Assembly: GCF_019175365.1 (NCBI RefSeq)
Contig: NZ_CP059572.1
Location: 3,038,001-3,102,000, forward strand
DNA length: 64,000 bases
DNA from: Actinomadura graeca
Lineage (GTDB): Bacteria > Actinomycetota > Actinomycetes > Streptosporangiales > Streptosporangiaceae
Direction of reading: 5' to 3'
Part shown: positions 53,501-60,235 of the stretch, piece by piece
Layout of the letters: each line of letters opens with the position of its first letter
How positions within the stretch are numbered: the first letter of the stretch is position 1
Notes under the pieces: generated by a model
The model's input: the letters and a program-made list of their open reading frames with translations, nothing else
Databases searched by the model: none
Told to the model about the DNA's origin: nothing
Made by a program: the position numbers and the translations under genes

Positions 53501-55720
53501 GAGTTCCAACCCCGCCGCAAAACGAGCGCTACTCAACTCGTGGAAGGCCTCCTCTGCCGCCTGCCGTCCCGACGAACTCCAGTCGTGGCTCTCCCATCTT
53601 AGTTCGGGCCGTTCGAGAACCGCCTGGAAGGGAAACGGACCATGCCAGCGGAAGACGGAACCCAGCAGGTCCTGGCTCGCTATCTCGGCTTCCCATGATT
53701 GTCGGAAGACGTTCTGGTCCATCTCACCATGGACGTCACACCAGATTCGGATCAAGTAATCGCCGCTTTCCGGTGCTGCAAGCGAGCGGACAAGCATTCC
53801 CTCCTGGGGGGAGGTCAGCGGGTAGGCATCCCGTACGATCGCCACATCCAACCCACCCCCTCGCAGGAGCTGCTCGGCGTTCGGCAAAAGCTCAAACCGC
53901 TGCGGATCGCCAGTCGCGGCCCGGGCGTCCGATGTTTCAGAAAGGGCCTTTCCGGCCGCCACCAGTTTCCCGACCGTCGGGTTCGCGAACAGGTCCGAAG
54001 TACGGCAGGCGATACCGGCTGCCCGTGCCTGGTTCACGGTGCGGACCGCCAGCACCGAGTTGCCGCCGCTGGCGAAGAAGTCGCTCTCAGCGGTCAGGTC
54101 CGGCATCTGCAGGACGTCCCGCCATATACCGAGCAGGACGGCCTCGACGGAGTCTGCCCTCGACCGCGGCTTCGCTTCGAACGGTCCGCCCGATTCCGGC
54201 ACCACCCGCATCCTCGGCGGTGTGCTCGACCGGTCACCGTTCGCGGATCCCTGTGCCCTCCACTCGGCGAGTAGTGCCAGCAGAGCCTGCCGATCGACCT
54301 TCCCGGTCGTTCCCAGCGGAAGAGCCCTGACCGGAATCCAGACCCCCGGCACCATGTAAGACGGCAGTTCGGCGCCGAGCGCGCTTCGAATCTCGTCTGG
54401 TGTCCGGCCCGCTGAAGCGTAGAAGGCCACCAGTCTGACGGACTCCCGGTCGTCCAGGAGAACCTTGATCTCGTTGACGAGCCCCTGCGATCGGGCGACC
54501 TCTTCGATCTCACCGAGCTCGATTCGATGACCGTGGACCTTGACTTGATCGTCGGCTCTGCCGTGATAGAACAGGCACCCGGCGGGGCCCCACGATGCCA
54601 GGTCACCGGTTCGATACCGGCCCCCGACGAACTTCTCCGCGGTGAGTTCGGGGTTGTTCCAATACCCCGACGCAAGATGTGGGCCACCGATGAAGAGCTC
54701 ACCGACACGTCCCACCTCGGTGACACGCTCCCCCTCCTCGTCCTCGATGGCAAGTTCCACCTCGGGAAGCGGTTTACCGAGGTGGACCTCGTCGCCATGT
54801 CCCAACTTCGCCACGGACACGACGACCGTCGCCTCGGTGGGTCCATAGGCGTTGAAGACCGTCCCTCGGTCGGCGAGCGCCGCCAGCAGCGACGGCGGCA
54901 TCGCCTCGCCGCTCGAAAGCATCTTCATGCCGGGGCATCCCCGCCACCCCACCGAGACCAGGGACTGCCATTGAGTGGGCGTGGCGAAGGTCGCGTTCAG
55001 CGAACGGCGCTCCAGAAGGCTCTTCAGTTCATCCGGGTCGCGCCGCTGCGCATCGGAGGCGATCACGATCTCGCAACCGGACGATAGCGGAAGGAACATG
55101 TCCAGGATGCTTGCGTCGAACGCCACCGACGACTGCGCCAGAAAGCGCTCCTGGCCGGTCAACTGGAAAACGTTTTTGAATGCGTACAGGCGAGCGGCCA
55201 ATGCCCCGTGTGGCACCACGACGCCCTTTGGGCGTCCCGTACTCCCGGACGTGTAGATGATATATGCCGGATCGAAATATTCCGGCACGTGGTCCGACGA
55301 GACGGCGCCGTTGCGATCGGAGACCCTGACCCTGGTCTGATGAGCGGAGTAGCACTTGCGGGCGGCATTGGCATCGTCGCAGAGCACCACCGACGGACAC
55401 GCATCGTCAAGGATCGTGCGGATGCGGTTGTCCGGCCACGAGATGTCCATCGGGACGTAGACCGCACCGGCCCGCAAGGTCGCGAGGAGGGCCACCGCCA
55501 CCTGCACACCTCGATCCATGACCAGAGCGACCCGGTCACCCGGGGCCGCACCGGCGTCGCGCAACGCGGAGGCCAGTTCGCCGCTCTGTACGTCGAGTTC
55601 ACTATAAGTGAGTCGGCCCTGGTCGGACTCCACCGCGGTCTTGTCGGGATGTGCGCGAGCACATCTTACGAAAGCATCAACAAAAGACGGGTGGTACGGC
55701 GAACCAATGGGCTCTGACAT
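47564..55720 (-). CDS. NRPS, modules 1-3: A-T-C-(A stub)-T-C-A(NMT)-T
   Basis: 2718 residues, starting at ATG 55720 behind GGAGGAGAGAGA. Loading A (10-490, pocket about D-A-L-F-L-S-A-V-V, unassigned) and T (Ser 555); C (625-1060, HHLLLDG); an A remnant of only about 75 residues (1074-1150) that keeps GELCLGG and a RTGHRAR version of RTGDL but lacks all earlier motifs and the A10 Lys; T (Ser 1218, GGDS); C (1290-1735) with YHAIADG instead of HHxxxDG; A (1745-2615, pocket D-I-L-Q-L-G-L-I-W, exact glycine code, Lys 2607) with an N-methyltransferase inserted at about 2195-2440 (ILEIGCGTG); T (Ser 2662). It has no start C domain, so it begins the chain. No epimerase domain is present. Confidence 0.94.
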   Translation of the reverse strand: MSEPIGSPYHPSFVDAFVRCARAHPDKTAVESDQGRLTYSELDVQSGELASALRDAGAAPGDRVALVMDRGVQVAVALLATLRAGAVYVPMDISWPDNRIRTILDDACPSVVLCDDANAARKCYSAHQTRVRVSDRNGAVSSDHVPEYFDPAYIIYTSGSTGRPKGVVVPHGALAARLYAFKNVFQLTGQERFLAQSSVAFDASILDMFLPLSSGCEIVIASDAQRRDPDELKSLLERRSLNATFATPTQWQSLVSVGWRGCPGMKMLSSGEAMPPSLLAALADRGTVFNAYGPTEATVVVSVAKLGHGDEVHLGKPLPEVELAIEDEEGERVTEVGRVGELFIGGPHLASGYWNNPELTAEKFVGGRYRTGDLASWGPAGCLFYHGRADDQVKVHGHRIELGEIEEVARSQGLVNEIKVLLDDRESVRLVAFYASAGRTPDEIRSALGAELPSYMVPGVWIPVRALPLGTTGKVDRQALLALLAEWRAQGSANGDRSSTPPRMRVVPESGGPFEAKPRSRADSVEAVLLGIWRDVLQMPDLTAESDFFASGGNSVLAVRTVNQARAAGIACRTSDLFANPTVGKLVAAGKALSETSDARAATGDPQRFELLPNAEQLLRGGGLDVAIVRDAYPLTSPQEGMLVRSLAAPESGDYLIRIWCDVHGEMDQNVFRQSWEAEIASQDLLGSVFRWHGPFPFQAVLERPELRWESHDWSSSGRQAAEEAFHELSSARFAAGLELDEKPPLRFDFIDCGGERSRLLLTFHHLLLDGLSIPLLMRRVLRRYNGDSSVAEERVLRFRDYVAWSRRSAGESATVFWRDHLGHNAKEATTSLLADRLENDAGTGAGGGHLTNAVHLNASRWTTVVQRCRRAKITPNGLLQAIWCRVTQAYTQADRVIYGLTQSGRGPVPTGVHEAVGTFVATVPVAVDLDAHDSLTSISRFVQQVNARAAELDHVPLKEIQRMAGASPVRPLFDCLLSFDQEWTPLTIGRLSVVSSETRETTEYPVTVNVLERQNGACDISFSFARRHVSAFRAEGVSSLFENLLEQWETGASDLLSTLPTVPARDAEVPVGRDMRLYILDRRLTPVPIGAPGELCLGGIAPAGERPFAPLVSASWGGAQGLIRTGHRARLLPDGAVEYLGVLAAEAHGRPHPHESAPRPAGEAAHAEPFAGRIGSVPAADPPQTVAEQAMARIWQEILGIEAVGRDDSFFALGGDSILSLQVLAQARGDGWVVDLRDLLRTPKLRDLAGTARREAAGVTLRDRAPARPAQDGRTGFELIGKADRDALPDGIQSAFPLTTLQSGMVYHTHLDQRGAMYWDAFVYEIDGPFAEQAFRGALAGLVARHPLLRARFELAAFSEPLQLIQETAEPIVTVADWREVLYIEQRRRLAAWREDLSVPFDPQRAPLFTVDVTILADDRFAVGLRLYHAIADGWSLASTMTELLLDYQRRLTGEGEPIAAPLADYADFVALERVAVADPGQREFWSSYLGDAETMRLPIRRRVTEVDRRGTRELRRYALPRELVSGLDSLAAELDVPVRRLFLAAHFRVLSMLCGQTDVVSGVVMNGRPEILDADRMIGLFLNAVPLRLELRGGRWRDLVRAVTDEELTVVPYRRYPVSEIKRHCVSGDLFDVAFNYVDFHVYTRAAERLHTVRIRGMEHRDVMNFAFCATFYRGWPYDSELTLAYDPDLFGARQIDDFGRYYLAALRAMAESGDAVYEAPLLDAEERDRLTLVGSPPADTTSLLARVWEHATCTPDTPAVGDGVRALGYKDLAEVTIAIASTLRDARIGPGDVVGVKVRRDTRLPAALLGVMAAGAAYLPLDGHAPADRERFMLADSRAALVLCDGDTRGTLSAGTPTLNLDEIEPSGTRIGAAPLLQPDSSAYLIYTSGSTGWPKGVLVRHRNLDNLLAGMAETPGLGAADRLLATTTIGFDIAALELFLPLRQGAQVIVASDAASRDPVAIIDRLREHDVTVMQATPSLWSQLLDTDWVGKADLKALCGGEALPAALAEPLRRACGELWNLYGPTETTIWSSCAPVEAGEPIRIGMPIADTRMYVLDAHLAPVPRGTTGELCVAGGGVAAGYWNRPELTADRFVSDPFHGGTMYRTGDLVRIDERGTVEYLGRLDHQVKIRGHRIELGEIENILERHPDVGKGVAALHRHPERGEELVGYFTLSAGALSRRSVDLHHVQVAHWEDVWSSVYSTGSGPMSSGLLNLAGWTSSYTDEPMPNSEMLEWIDATVELIRSLGARRILEIGCGTGLLLGRLAPHCDHYVGTDVSAAALEYVREAVLTAPELSGCDVRLEQTPADDLTRLDDERFDLVVLNSVVQYFPGRDYLDQAIGQAVAMVNGSGQVLVGDVRHLDLAAAMYISIADHRGAATGSTTDEIVAHGWSQEKELLVAPGYFTHLNEPGVTRADIMLRRGTTHNELTRFRYDAVLHVRGHVPAVEIDWLEQDARPFDLAEIERHLATGEPFGLRRVANARLARERTLLGEEHSEGEASGLDVEVLSVLADKHGYHARTSWAAEYPFGAFDVAFVPRTREGVPDFPMAARRDRPTNTPLLPEVERGLAGELRRALTADLPEQAVPTRLVLLEAMPLTPNGKVDRKRLPDPRSASGDNAYVAPRNDVERRLCGLWADLLGVERVGVDDHFLRLGGHSLLATRLINRVNRMFDRDLRLRDLFSVPTVAGLAAEIDRRDRPPGHPRIQRRRRGSR

Positions 55721-55866
55721 TCTCTCTCCTCCGCTCGGCTCCGGCACGACCAGAAAAGGTGTTGGCAAGAGCCCACAGCGATGCACTTCAAGGAGTCTGT
55801 GAGACGAATCGTCCCCATGCGGCCGACATCGATCCGGTGGCGATGACGGGGAGGTTCCCCGCCACG

Positions 55867-56709
55867 TCAGATGAATGTAGCGGCGGGATCGTCGATGAGT
55901 TTCGCGCTGAGCACGTCGAAGATGTTCTTCACTTGCCTGGTGATCGGCCCGGGAGCAGAGGGGAGCTCGACACCGTCCACCATGCGTATCGCTTGCACGT
56001 CACGGGTCGTCGAAGTCAGAAACGCTTCTTCACAGTGCTGAAGTCGACCGATCGCCACATTCGCCTCTGTTCCGCCGGAACATTCCAGCACCAACTCCCT
56101 GGTGATCCCCGCCAGGCAGCCGGAGGACAAGGGCGGAGTGATCAGGCTTCCGTCCAGCACCGCGAAGATGTTGCTTCCTGTTCCCTCGCACAGTCCTCCT
56201 GCCGAGTTGGCGAAGATCGCCTCATCCGCCCCCCGCTGGCGTGCGTACTCCAAAGCCAGGACGTTCTCACCGTAGGAGGTGGTCTTCAGCCCGGCGAGGG
56301 CCCCGTTCTCGCAGCGCGGCCACGGAACCACCGCCACGCTTGCGGCCGGCGGGAACGGCTTGCCCTCGGCGATCGCCACCACGGTGTTGGGTCCGTGGTC
56401 GCCTCGGTTCGACGCCAGGGGACCGATACCGCTGGTGTGCGTGATCCGGATCCAGCCGACGGGCCACGCTGGAGCGTCGGCGAGGACGTCCATGACACCG
56501 CGCTCGATGACGTCCAAGGCGGGGGCGGGCAACCCCATGCCGTGAGCAGAACGTCCCAAGCGCTCTAAGTGCCGCGCCAAGACAAGCGGGCGGCCACGCA
56601 CAGCCTTAATCGTCTCGAAAACTCCGTCTCCCGCAATCAGGCCGTGGTCGAAGACCGATATCAAAGCTTCTTTTGGATCGTACAGCACACCATTGATCCA
56701 ACACTTCAC
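55867..56709 (-). CDS. PLP aminotransferase, class IV
   Basis: 280 residues, fold-type IV PLP enzyme (family of branched-chain and D-amino-acid aminotransferases and aminodeoxychorismate lyase). Visible: SVFDHGLIAGDGVFETIKAV, a catalytic Lys in GLKTTSYGENVLALEYA, and the cofactor-binding LCEGTGSNIFAVLDG. The N-terminal half is nearest to aminodeoxychorismate-lyase-like proteins, so the reaction cannot be read off. It is 146 bases upstream of the first synthetase on the same strand. Supplying a D-amino acid for the loading module, which lacks an epimerase, is an attractive hypothesis; a housekeeping pabC role is the alternative. Confidence 0.85.
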   Translation of the reverse strand: MKCWINGVLYDPKEALISVFDHGLIAGDGVFETIKAVRGRPLVLARHLERLGRSAHGMGLPAPALDVIERGVMDVLADAPAWPVGWIRITHTSGIGPLASNRGDHGPNTVVAIAEGKPFPPAASVAVVPWPRCENGALAGLKTTSYGENVLALEYARQRGADEAIFANSAGGLCEGTGSNIFAVLDGSLITPPLSSGCLAGITRELVLECSGGTEANVAIGRLQHCEEAFLTSTTRDVQAIRMVDGVELPSAPGPITRQVKNIFDVLSAKLIDDPAATFI

Positions 56710-56948
56710 AAAAGCCTCGTTTCACTCGATGAACAGAACCCTTCAAGCGACGCCGATCGCGTTGATGTGCTTCGGCCATTTGGAACGGGCAACGGTAGCA
56801 ACCTAACTCCACGGATCAAGTGAGTCAAGACCGGATTTGCGTATACCATCTACAGCCGCAGGTATGGTCAGGGCATCGACGCCACCCGAACATGACCACA
56901 ACACGCGCCTGACCAGGCGAGTCAAGTCATCCATCCAGAGGAGGTTCT
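56710..56948. promoter_or_regulatory. Divergent control region of the peptide cluster
   Basis: The 239 bases between the aminotransferase and the stand-alone adenylation gene must hold promoters for both directions. An interrupted inverted repeat ATACC (56843-56847) / GGTAT (56861-56865) lies in it. On the plus strand TTGCGT (56837-56842) and AGGTAT (56860-56865) are 17 bases apart, a weak promoter candidate overlapping the repeat. Confidence 0.35.
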
Positions 56949-58505
56949 ATGCCCCGGGAGCCGCACGAGATCGTGCGCGACTCTGAATCGTTGGCCGACA
57001 GGCCATCTTCGCTTTACGCAGCTTTCAGCATCGTCGCGATGAGTCGCCCTCACAACGTTGCCGTTTGCGAAGAGGGACGGGAGCTGACATATAGAGAGCT
57101 CGACGCTGCGGCCGGCGAACTTGCGGATCGTCTCAAGCACGCAGCGCCCGGTCCCTATGTGGGTCTGGCGCTGCGGCCGAGCATCGAACTCATTGTGGCC
57201 ATCCTCGCCGTGCTACGTGTGGGCAAGGCCTATGTTCCACTGGACCCCGGCGGACCACCGGACCGCATAGACCGGATCCTCAGTCAGTTCATGTCGCTGC
57301 CGGTCCTCGCGGAAGACGACCTGGCGGGCCGGCTGGCCGCAGCACAGAGCGCAAGGGTGCTGCGACTGCCGGAAGTGACCGAGGGGGCCACCCCTTGGCC
57401 CGCGCAACCTCCGGCAGACCTCTTCCCGGAAACCTCCGCCTACGTCATCTTCACTTCCGGGTCCACCGGTGTGCCCAAGGGCGTCGTGGTCAGCCATCAC
57501 AACGTGATGCGGCTGTTCCATGCCTGTGAGGAGCATATGAGTTTCAATCCCCAGGACGTCTGGTGCCTCTTCCACTCACCTGCCTTCGACTTCTCGGTGT
57601 GGGAGATCTTCGGTGCCCTTCTCAATGGCGGACGACTCGAGATGGTTCCCTCTTCCACACGCAAAAACCCCTCCGACTTCGCAGAGTTCCTATGTACCCG
57701 AGGGGTGACCGTACTCAACCAGACACCGTCTGCCTTTCGGCAGCTCTGTGCCGTCATCACCACTGATCACGCGCCTCGGCTGGCCCTGCGGAAAGTGATC
57801 TTCGGTGGAGAGAGGTTGGACCCCGGCACACTACGACCGTGGTACGACCTTATGGGGGAACAAGTTGAGCTCGTAAATATGTACGGCATAACTGAGACGA
57901 CCGTCCACGCAACCTTCGTCAAGCTGTCACCCCGTGATGCCATGACAGCGGGCCGAAGCGTCATCGGCCGCCCGCTTTCCGATTTGCGGGTACGTGTCGT
58001 CGATGAACGTCTGCGACCCGTTCCGCCGGGGACGCCGGGGGAACTCCTGGTCTCTGGTGCCGGACTCGCCCTCGGTTATCTAGGTGATCCTGATCTGACC
58101 GCAGCCAGGTTCCGGGAAGATCTTGAACCGGGCTGCCGGTGGTATCGCTCCGGTGACCAGGTGATCTCCTCCGAGGACGGCCGACTGACCTACCTCGGCA
58201 GACTGGACCGGCAGGTCGCACTCAACGGCTATCGAATCGAGTTGGGGGAGGTGGAGACCGCGTTGCGCGGCCTGCCCGGGGTCCTCGACTGCCACGTGCT
58301 CCTCGACACGGTCCCGGCCGCTCCCCGATTGGTGGCCTATCTCGTCCAGCGAGAGCCCATGCCCACCCAACAAATACGGACGGCTCTGCGGAACGACGTG
58401 CCGGCATACATGATTCCGACAGTGTACGTCCCCCTCTCCGAACTGCCGCTGACGCTTAATGGAAAGGTCGACGAAAAAGACCTGCTGAGTCGGCTATCCC
58501 GATGA
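56949..58505 (+). CDS. Stand-alone adenylation enzyme, threonine pocket
   Basis: 518 residues, one complete adenylation domain and nothing else: FTSGSTGVPKGVV, FDFSVWEIFG, NMYGITETT, YRSGDQV, A10 Lys 506, then the end of the protein. Pocket residues read D-F-W-N-I-G-M-V-H, the standard threonine code. A8 is unusual (DRQVALNGYRIE where QVKIRG is normal). There is no carrier domain, so it must load another protein; the obvious acceptor is the second carrier of the first synthetase, whose own A domain is a stub. ATG 56949 follows an excellent AGAGGAGG. It is the only cluster gene on the plus strand. Confidence 0.92.
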   Translation: MPREPHEIVRDSESLADRPSSLYAAFSIVAMSRPHNVAVCEEGRELTYRELDAAAGELADRLKHAAPGPYVGLALRPSIELIVAILAVLRVGKAYVPLDPGGPPDRIDRILSQFMSLPVLAEDDLAGRLAAAQSARVLRLPEVTEGATPWPAQPPADLFPETSAYVIFTSGSTGVPKGVVVSHHNVMRLFHACEEHMSFNPQDVWCLFHSPAFDFSVWEIFGALLNGGRLEMVPSSTRKNPSDFAEFLCTRGVTVLNQTPSAFRQLCAVITTDHAPRLALRKVIFGGERLDPGTLRPWYDLMGEQVELVNMYGITETTVHATFVKLSPRDAMTAGRSVIGRPLSDLRVRVVDERLRPVPPGTPGELLVSGAGLALGYLGDPDLTAARFREDLEPGCRWYRSGDQVISSEDGRLTYLGRLDRQVALNGYRIELGEVETALRGLPGVLDCHVLLDTVPAAPRLVAYLVQREPMPTQQIRTALRNDVPAYMIPTVYVPLSELPLTLNGKVDEKDLLSRLSR

Positions 58506-58626
58506 TGCGTAGGTTGCCGTGCTCGATGGGGGTGGAGCAGATCCTCACCGCGGATGAGGTCCGCCGGCGGAATCCGACGGCTCGGTCCGCGGAGAGGACC
58601 GCGGCTCTGCCCGGTGCCATGGAGAC

Positions 58627-59463
58627 TCAGGGACGGACGGCGCTGACCAGCCAGACATCTCCGGGGATCAGGACGCCTTCCGGAGTCTCGAAGGCGAGCA
58701 GTCCGTCCCGGAGTTCGTTCCGAGTCTGCTCGGCGACTGCTTGGTCGACACTCTGGAGATTGAGGCGCACCGCCCCCTGGCTGAAGATGAATTCGGTCGC
58801 GTCCTCGGCGTCCTGCCCGAAGTGCATGGGCGCCTGGACCGCCGCGATGGTGACGTCCGCGAAACCCGCCGCGCCGAGCACTTCGCGTATACGGGCCGGA
58901 TCGAGCAGAGAATCCATTCCGCGAGCGGTGGGCGCCGGTTCGCGCAGCAGCGGCTTCAACGCCGCCGTGGCACAGGCGATGGGGCTGTCGGACGTTCCTG
59001 CTTGCGGAACCAGGAACGCCAGCCGTCCGCCCGGTCGCAGGCCGAACAGGATGTTGGCGAAGGCGGCCACCGGGTCTTCGAAGAACAAGCAACCTCCCCG
59101 GCTGATCGCCACGTCGAAGCCGCCCTCGGGGAATGGATGGACCTGCGCGTCTCCCTGTTCGAACCGGGCATTGGCGATGCCTTGCTCGGCCGCATCCGCA
59201 CGTGCCCGCTCCAGCATCGGCAGCGACAGGTCCACGCCGACCACCTGCCCATCGGACGCACAGCGCGCGGCCAGCAGCGTGACGTGGCCGGTGCCGCATC
59301 CCACATCGAGCACCTGGTCGCCAGGGGTGATCGCGGCGGCATGAAGAAGATCGTCGTTGAAGGCGTTGACGATCGCGTTGTAGCGACCCGCGTTCTGCGC
59401 CCGATGGACGCCTTCCCAGCCGTTCCATGCCTCGGCGTGGTGCGTGTTCGCGATGGGCCGCAT
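58627..59463 (-). CDS. Class I SAM-dependent methyltransferase
   Basis: 278 residues, starting at ATG 59463 behind GGAGAGG. SAM motif VLDVGCGTGHVTLLAA, acidic QVVGVDLSLPMLERA, and FEQGDAQVHPFPEG followed by FDVAISRGGCLFF, the UbiE/Methyltransf_11 type. The C-terminal half has no recognisable substrate domain. It faces the stand-alone adenylation gene tail to tail across about 120 bases, so it may be the edge of the peptide cluster or an unrelated gene. Substrate unknown. Confidence 0.85.
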   Translation of the reverse strand: MRPIANTHHAEAWNGWEGVHRAQNAGRYNAIVNAFNDDLLHAAAITPGDQVLDVGCGTGHVTLLAARCASDGQVVGVDLSLPMLERARADAAEQGIANARFEQGDAQVHPFPEGGFDVAISRGGCLFFEDPVAAFANILFGLRPGGRLAFLVPQAGTSDSPIACATAALKPLLREPAPTARGMDSLLDPARIREVLGAAGFADVTIAAVQAPMHFGQDAEDATEFIFSQGAVRLNLQSVDQAVAEQTRNELRDGLLAFETPEGVLIPGDVWLVSAVRP

Positions 59464-59902
59464 GGCCACCGTCCTCTCCAAGATCTATGGCGAGTTCGGC
59501 TTCAGTTAAGCGACAGTCATGATCGAGGTCAAGGGAAACCTGCTTACCAAGATCTTTGAGACGCGGCGACACAAGCGGTACACGAGCTGTTCACCCAGCA
59601 GAGATACCGTGTAGCGGTATCCTAAGAAATCATGAACGGGCAACGGAACGATCGAACGTCCACCCCCTCCGGGCCTCAGGCGCGCCCGATTGCCGAACCC
59701 GCGCCGTTCAACCGGACCGGACATTCGATTTCAATGCCGTCCGGAACCTGATATTTATGCGGCTCGTAAATCTGATCAACACTTTCTCAGTCCTTGCGCG
59801 AACAATTCCTCACCAGGACCCTCGTCACAGAAGGCCGAGATGTCCTCCTGTCCGATTCCTGCGACGGAAGCAGGGCGACTCGGGCGAGCCTGCGGCCGTT
59901 GT
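59464..59902. other. Intergenic stretch with a short truncated ORF
   Basis: About 440 bases between two minus-strand genes. A plus-strand ATG at 59632 opens a frame of 39 codons (MNGQRNDRTSTPSGPQARPI...) that ends without any recognisable domain; it could be the broken start of a regulator. Otherwise nothing conserved. Confidence 0.4.
59603..59621. promoter_or_regulatory. Operator-like inverted repeat
   Basis: GATACCG (59603-59609) and CGGTATC (59615-59621) are perfect 7-bp arms around TGTAG. It sits 10 bases upstream of the 39-codon plus-strand ORF and about 140 bases upstream of the methyltransferase start on the other strand, a common arrangement for a TetR-like operator in a divergent region. 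No intact repressor gene accompanies it. Confidence 0.4.
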
Positions 59903-60235
59903 TCATGATATTGGAGCAAATCCTGTCTCACCGTTACAGCAGTGGCTCCTCTTTGGCTGGGAGGCGAGCTTGAGGAGCTCGTGGAGGCGTGCACTCTGGT
60001 CGACTGTCGATTTCATTTGCTCGAGTGTGATCAAGATCGCGGCCAGCGAAGGCGGCACAGGCGTGTCCTCGGTTGCACTGTCCTCACCTGTCAGGGAATG
60101 ACTGGCCAATTGGTCTAGTTCTGCTGCCAGGTGGCGGACCAGGGCTTCGGGGGTTGGGTGCTCGAAGAGTAGGGAGATCGGAAGGCGCACCTCTGGCATG
60201 TGGTCCGGTTCCGGGTCCTTGAACGATCTCTTCAT
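59903..60235 (-). pseudogene. C-terminal tail of a polyketide synthase ACP (gene remnant)
   Basis: A 110-codon frame whose residues about 20-50 read MPEVRLPISLLFEHPTPEAL then VRHLAAELDQL, the last two helices of a modular PKS acyl carrier protein (usual form LPATLVFDHPTPAALA). The remaining 60 residues look like a C-terminal linker and docking helices (LAAILITLEQMKSTVDQSAR). The first half of the carrier, with the phosphopantetheine Ser, and all other PKS domains are absent. Its ATG overlaps the MMPL stop as ATGA, so it may still be translated. Most simply this is the 3' scar of a deleted PKS gene. Confidence 0.6.

Noticed and set aside
47564..55720. Epimerisation domain after the loading module
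   Set aside because: The domain after the first carrier has a normal condensation HHLLLDG motif and leads to an A stub and carrier; no separate E domain fits.
22327..58505. Thiopeptide or other ribosomal origin for the thiazole
   Set aside because: Thiazole formation is explained by an NRPS Cyc-A-Ox module; no precursor peptide or YcaO gene is present.
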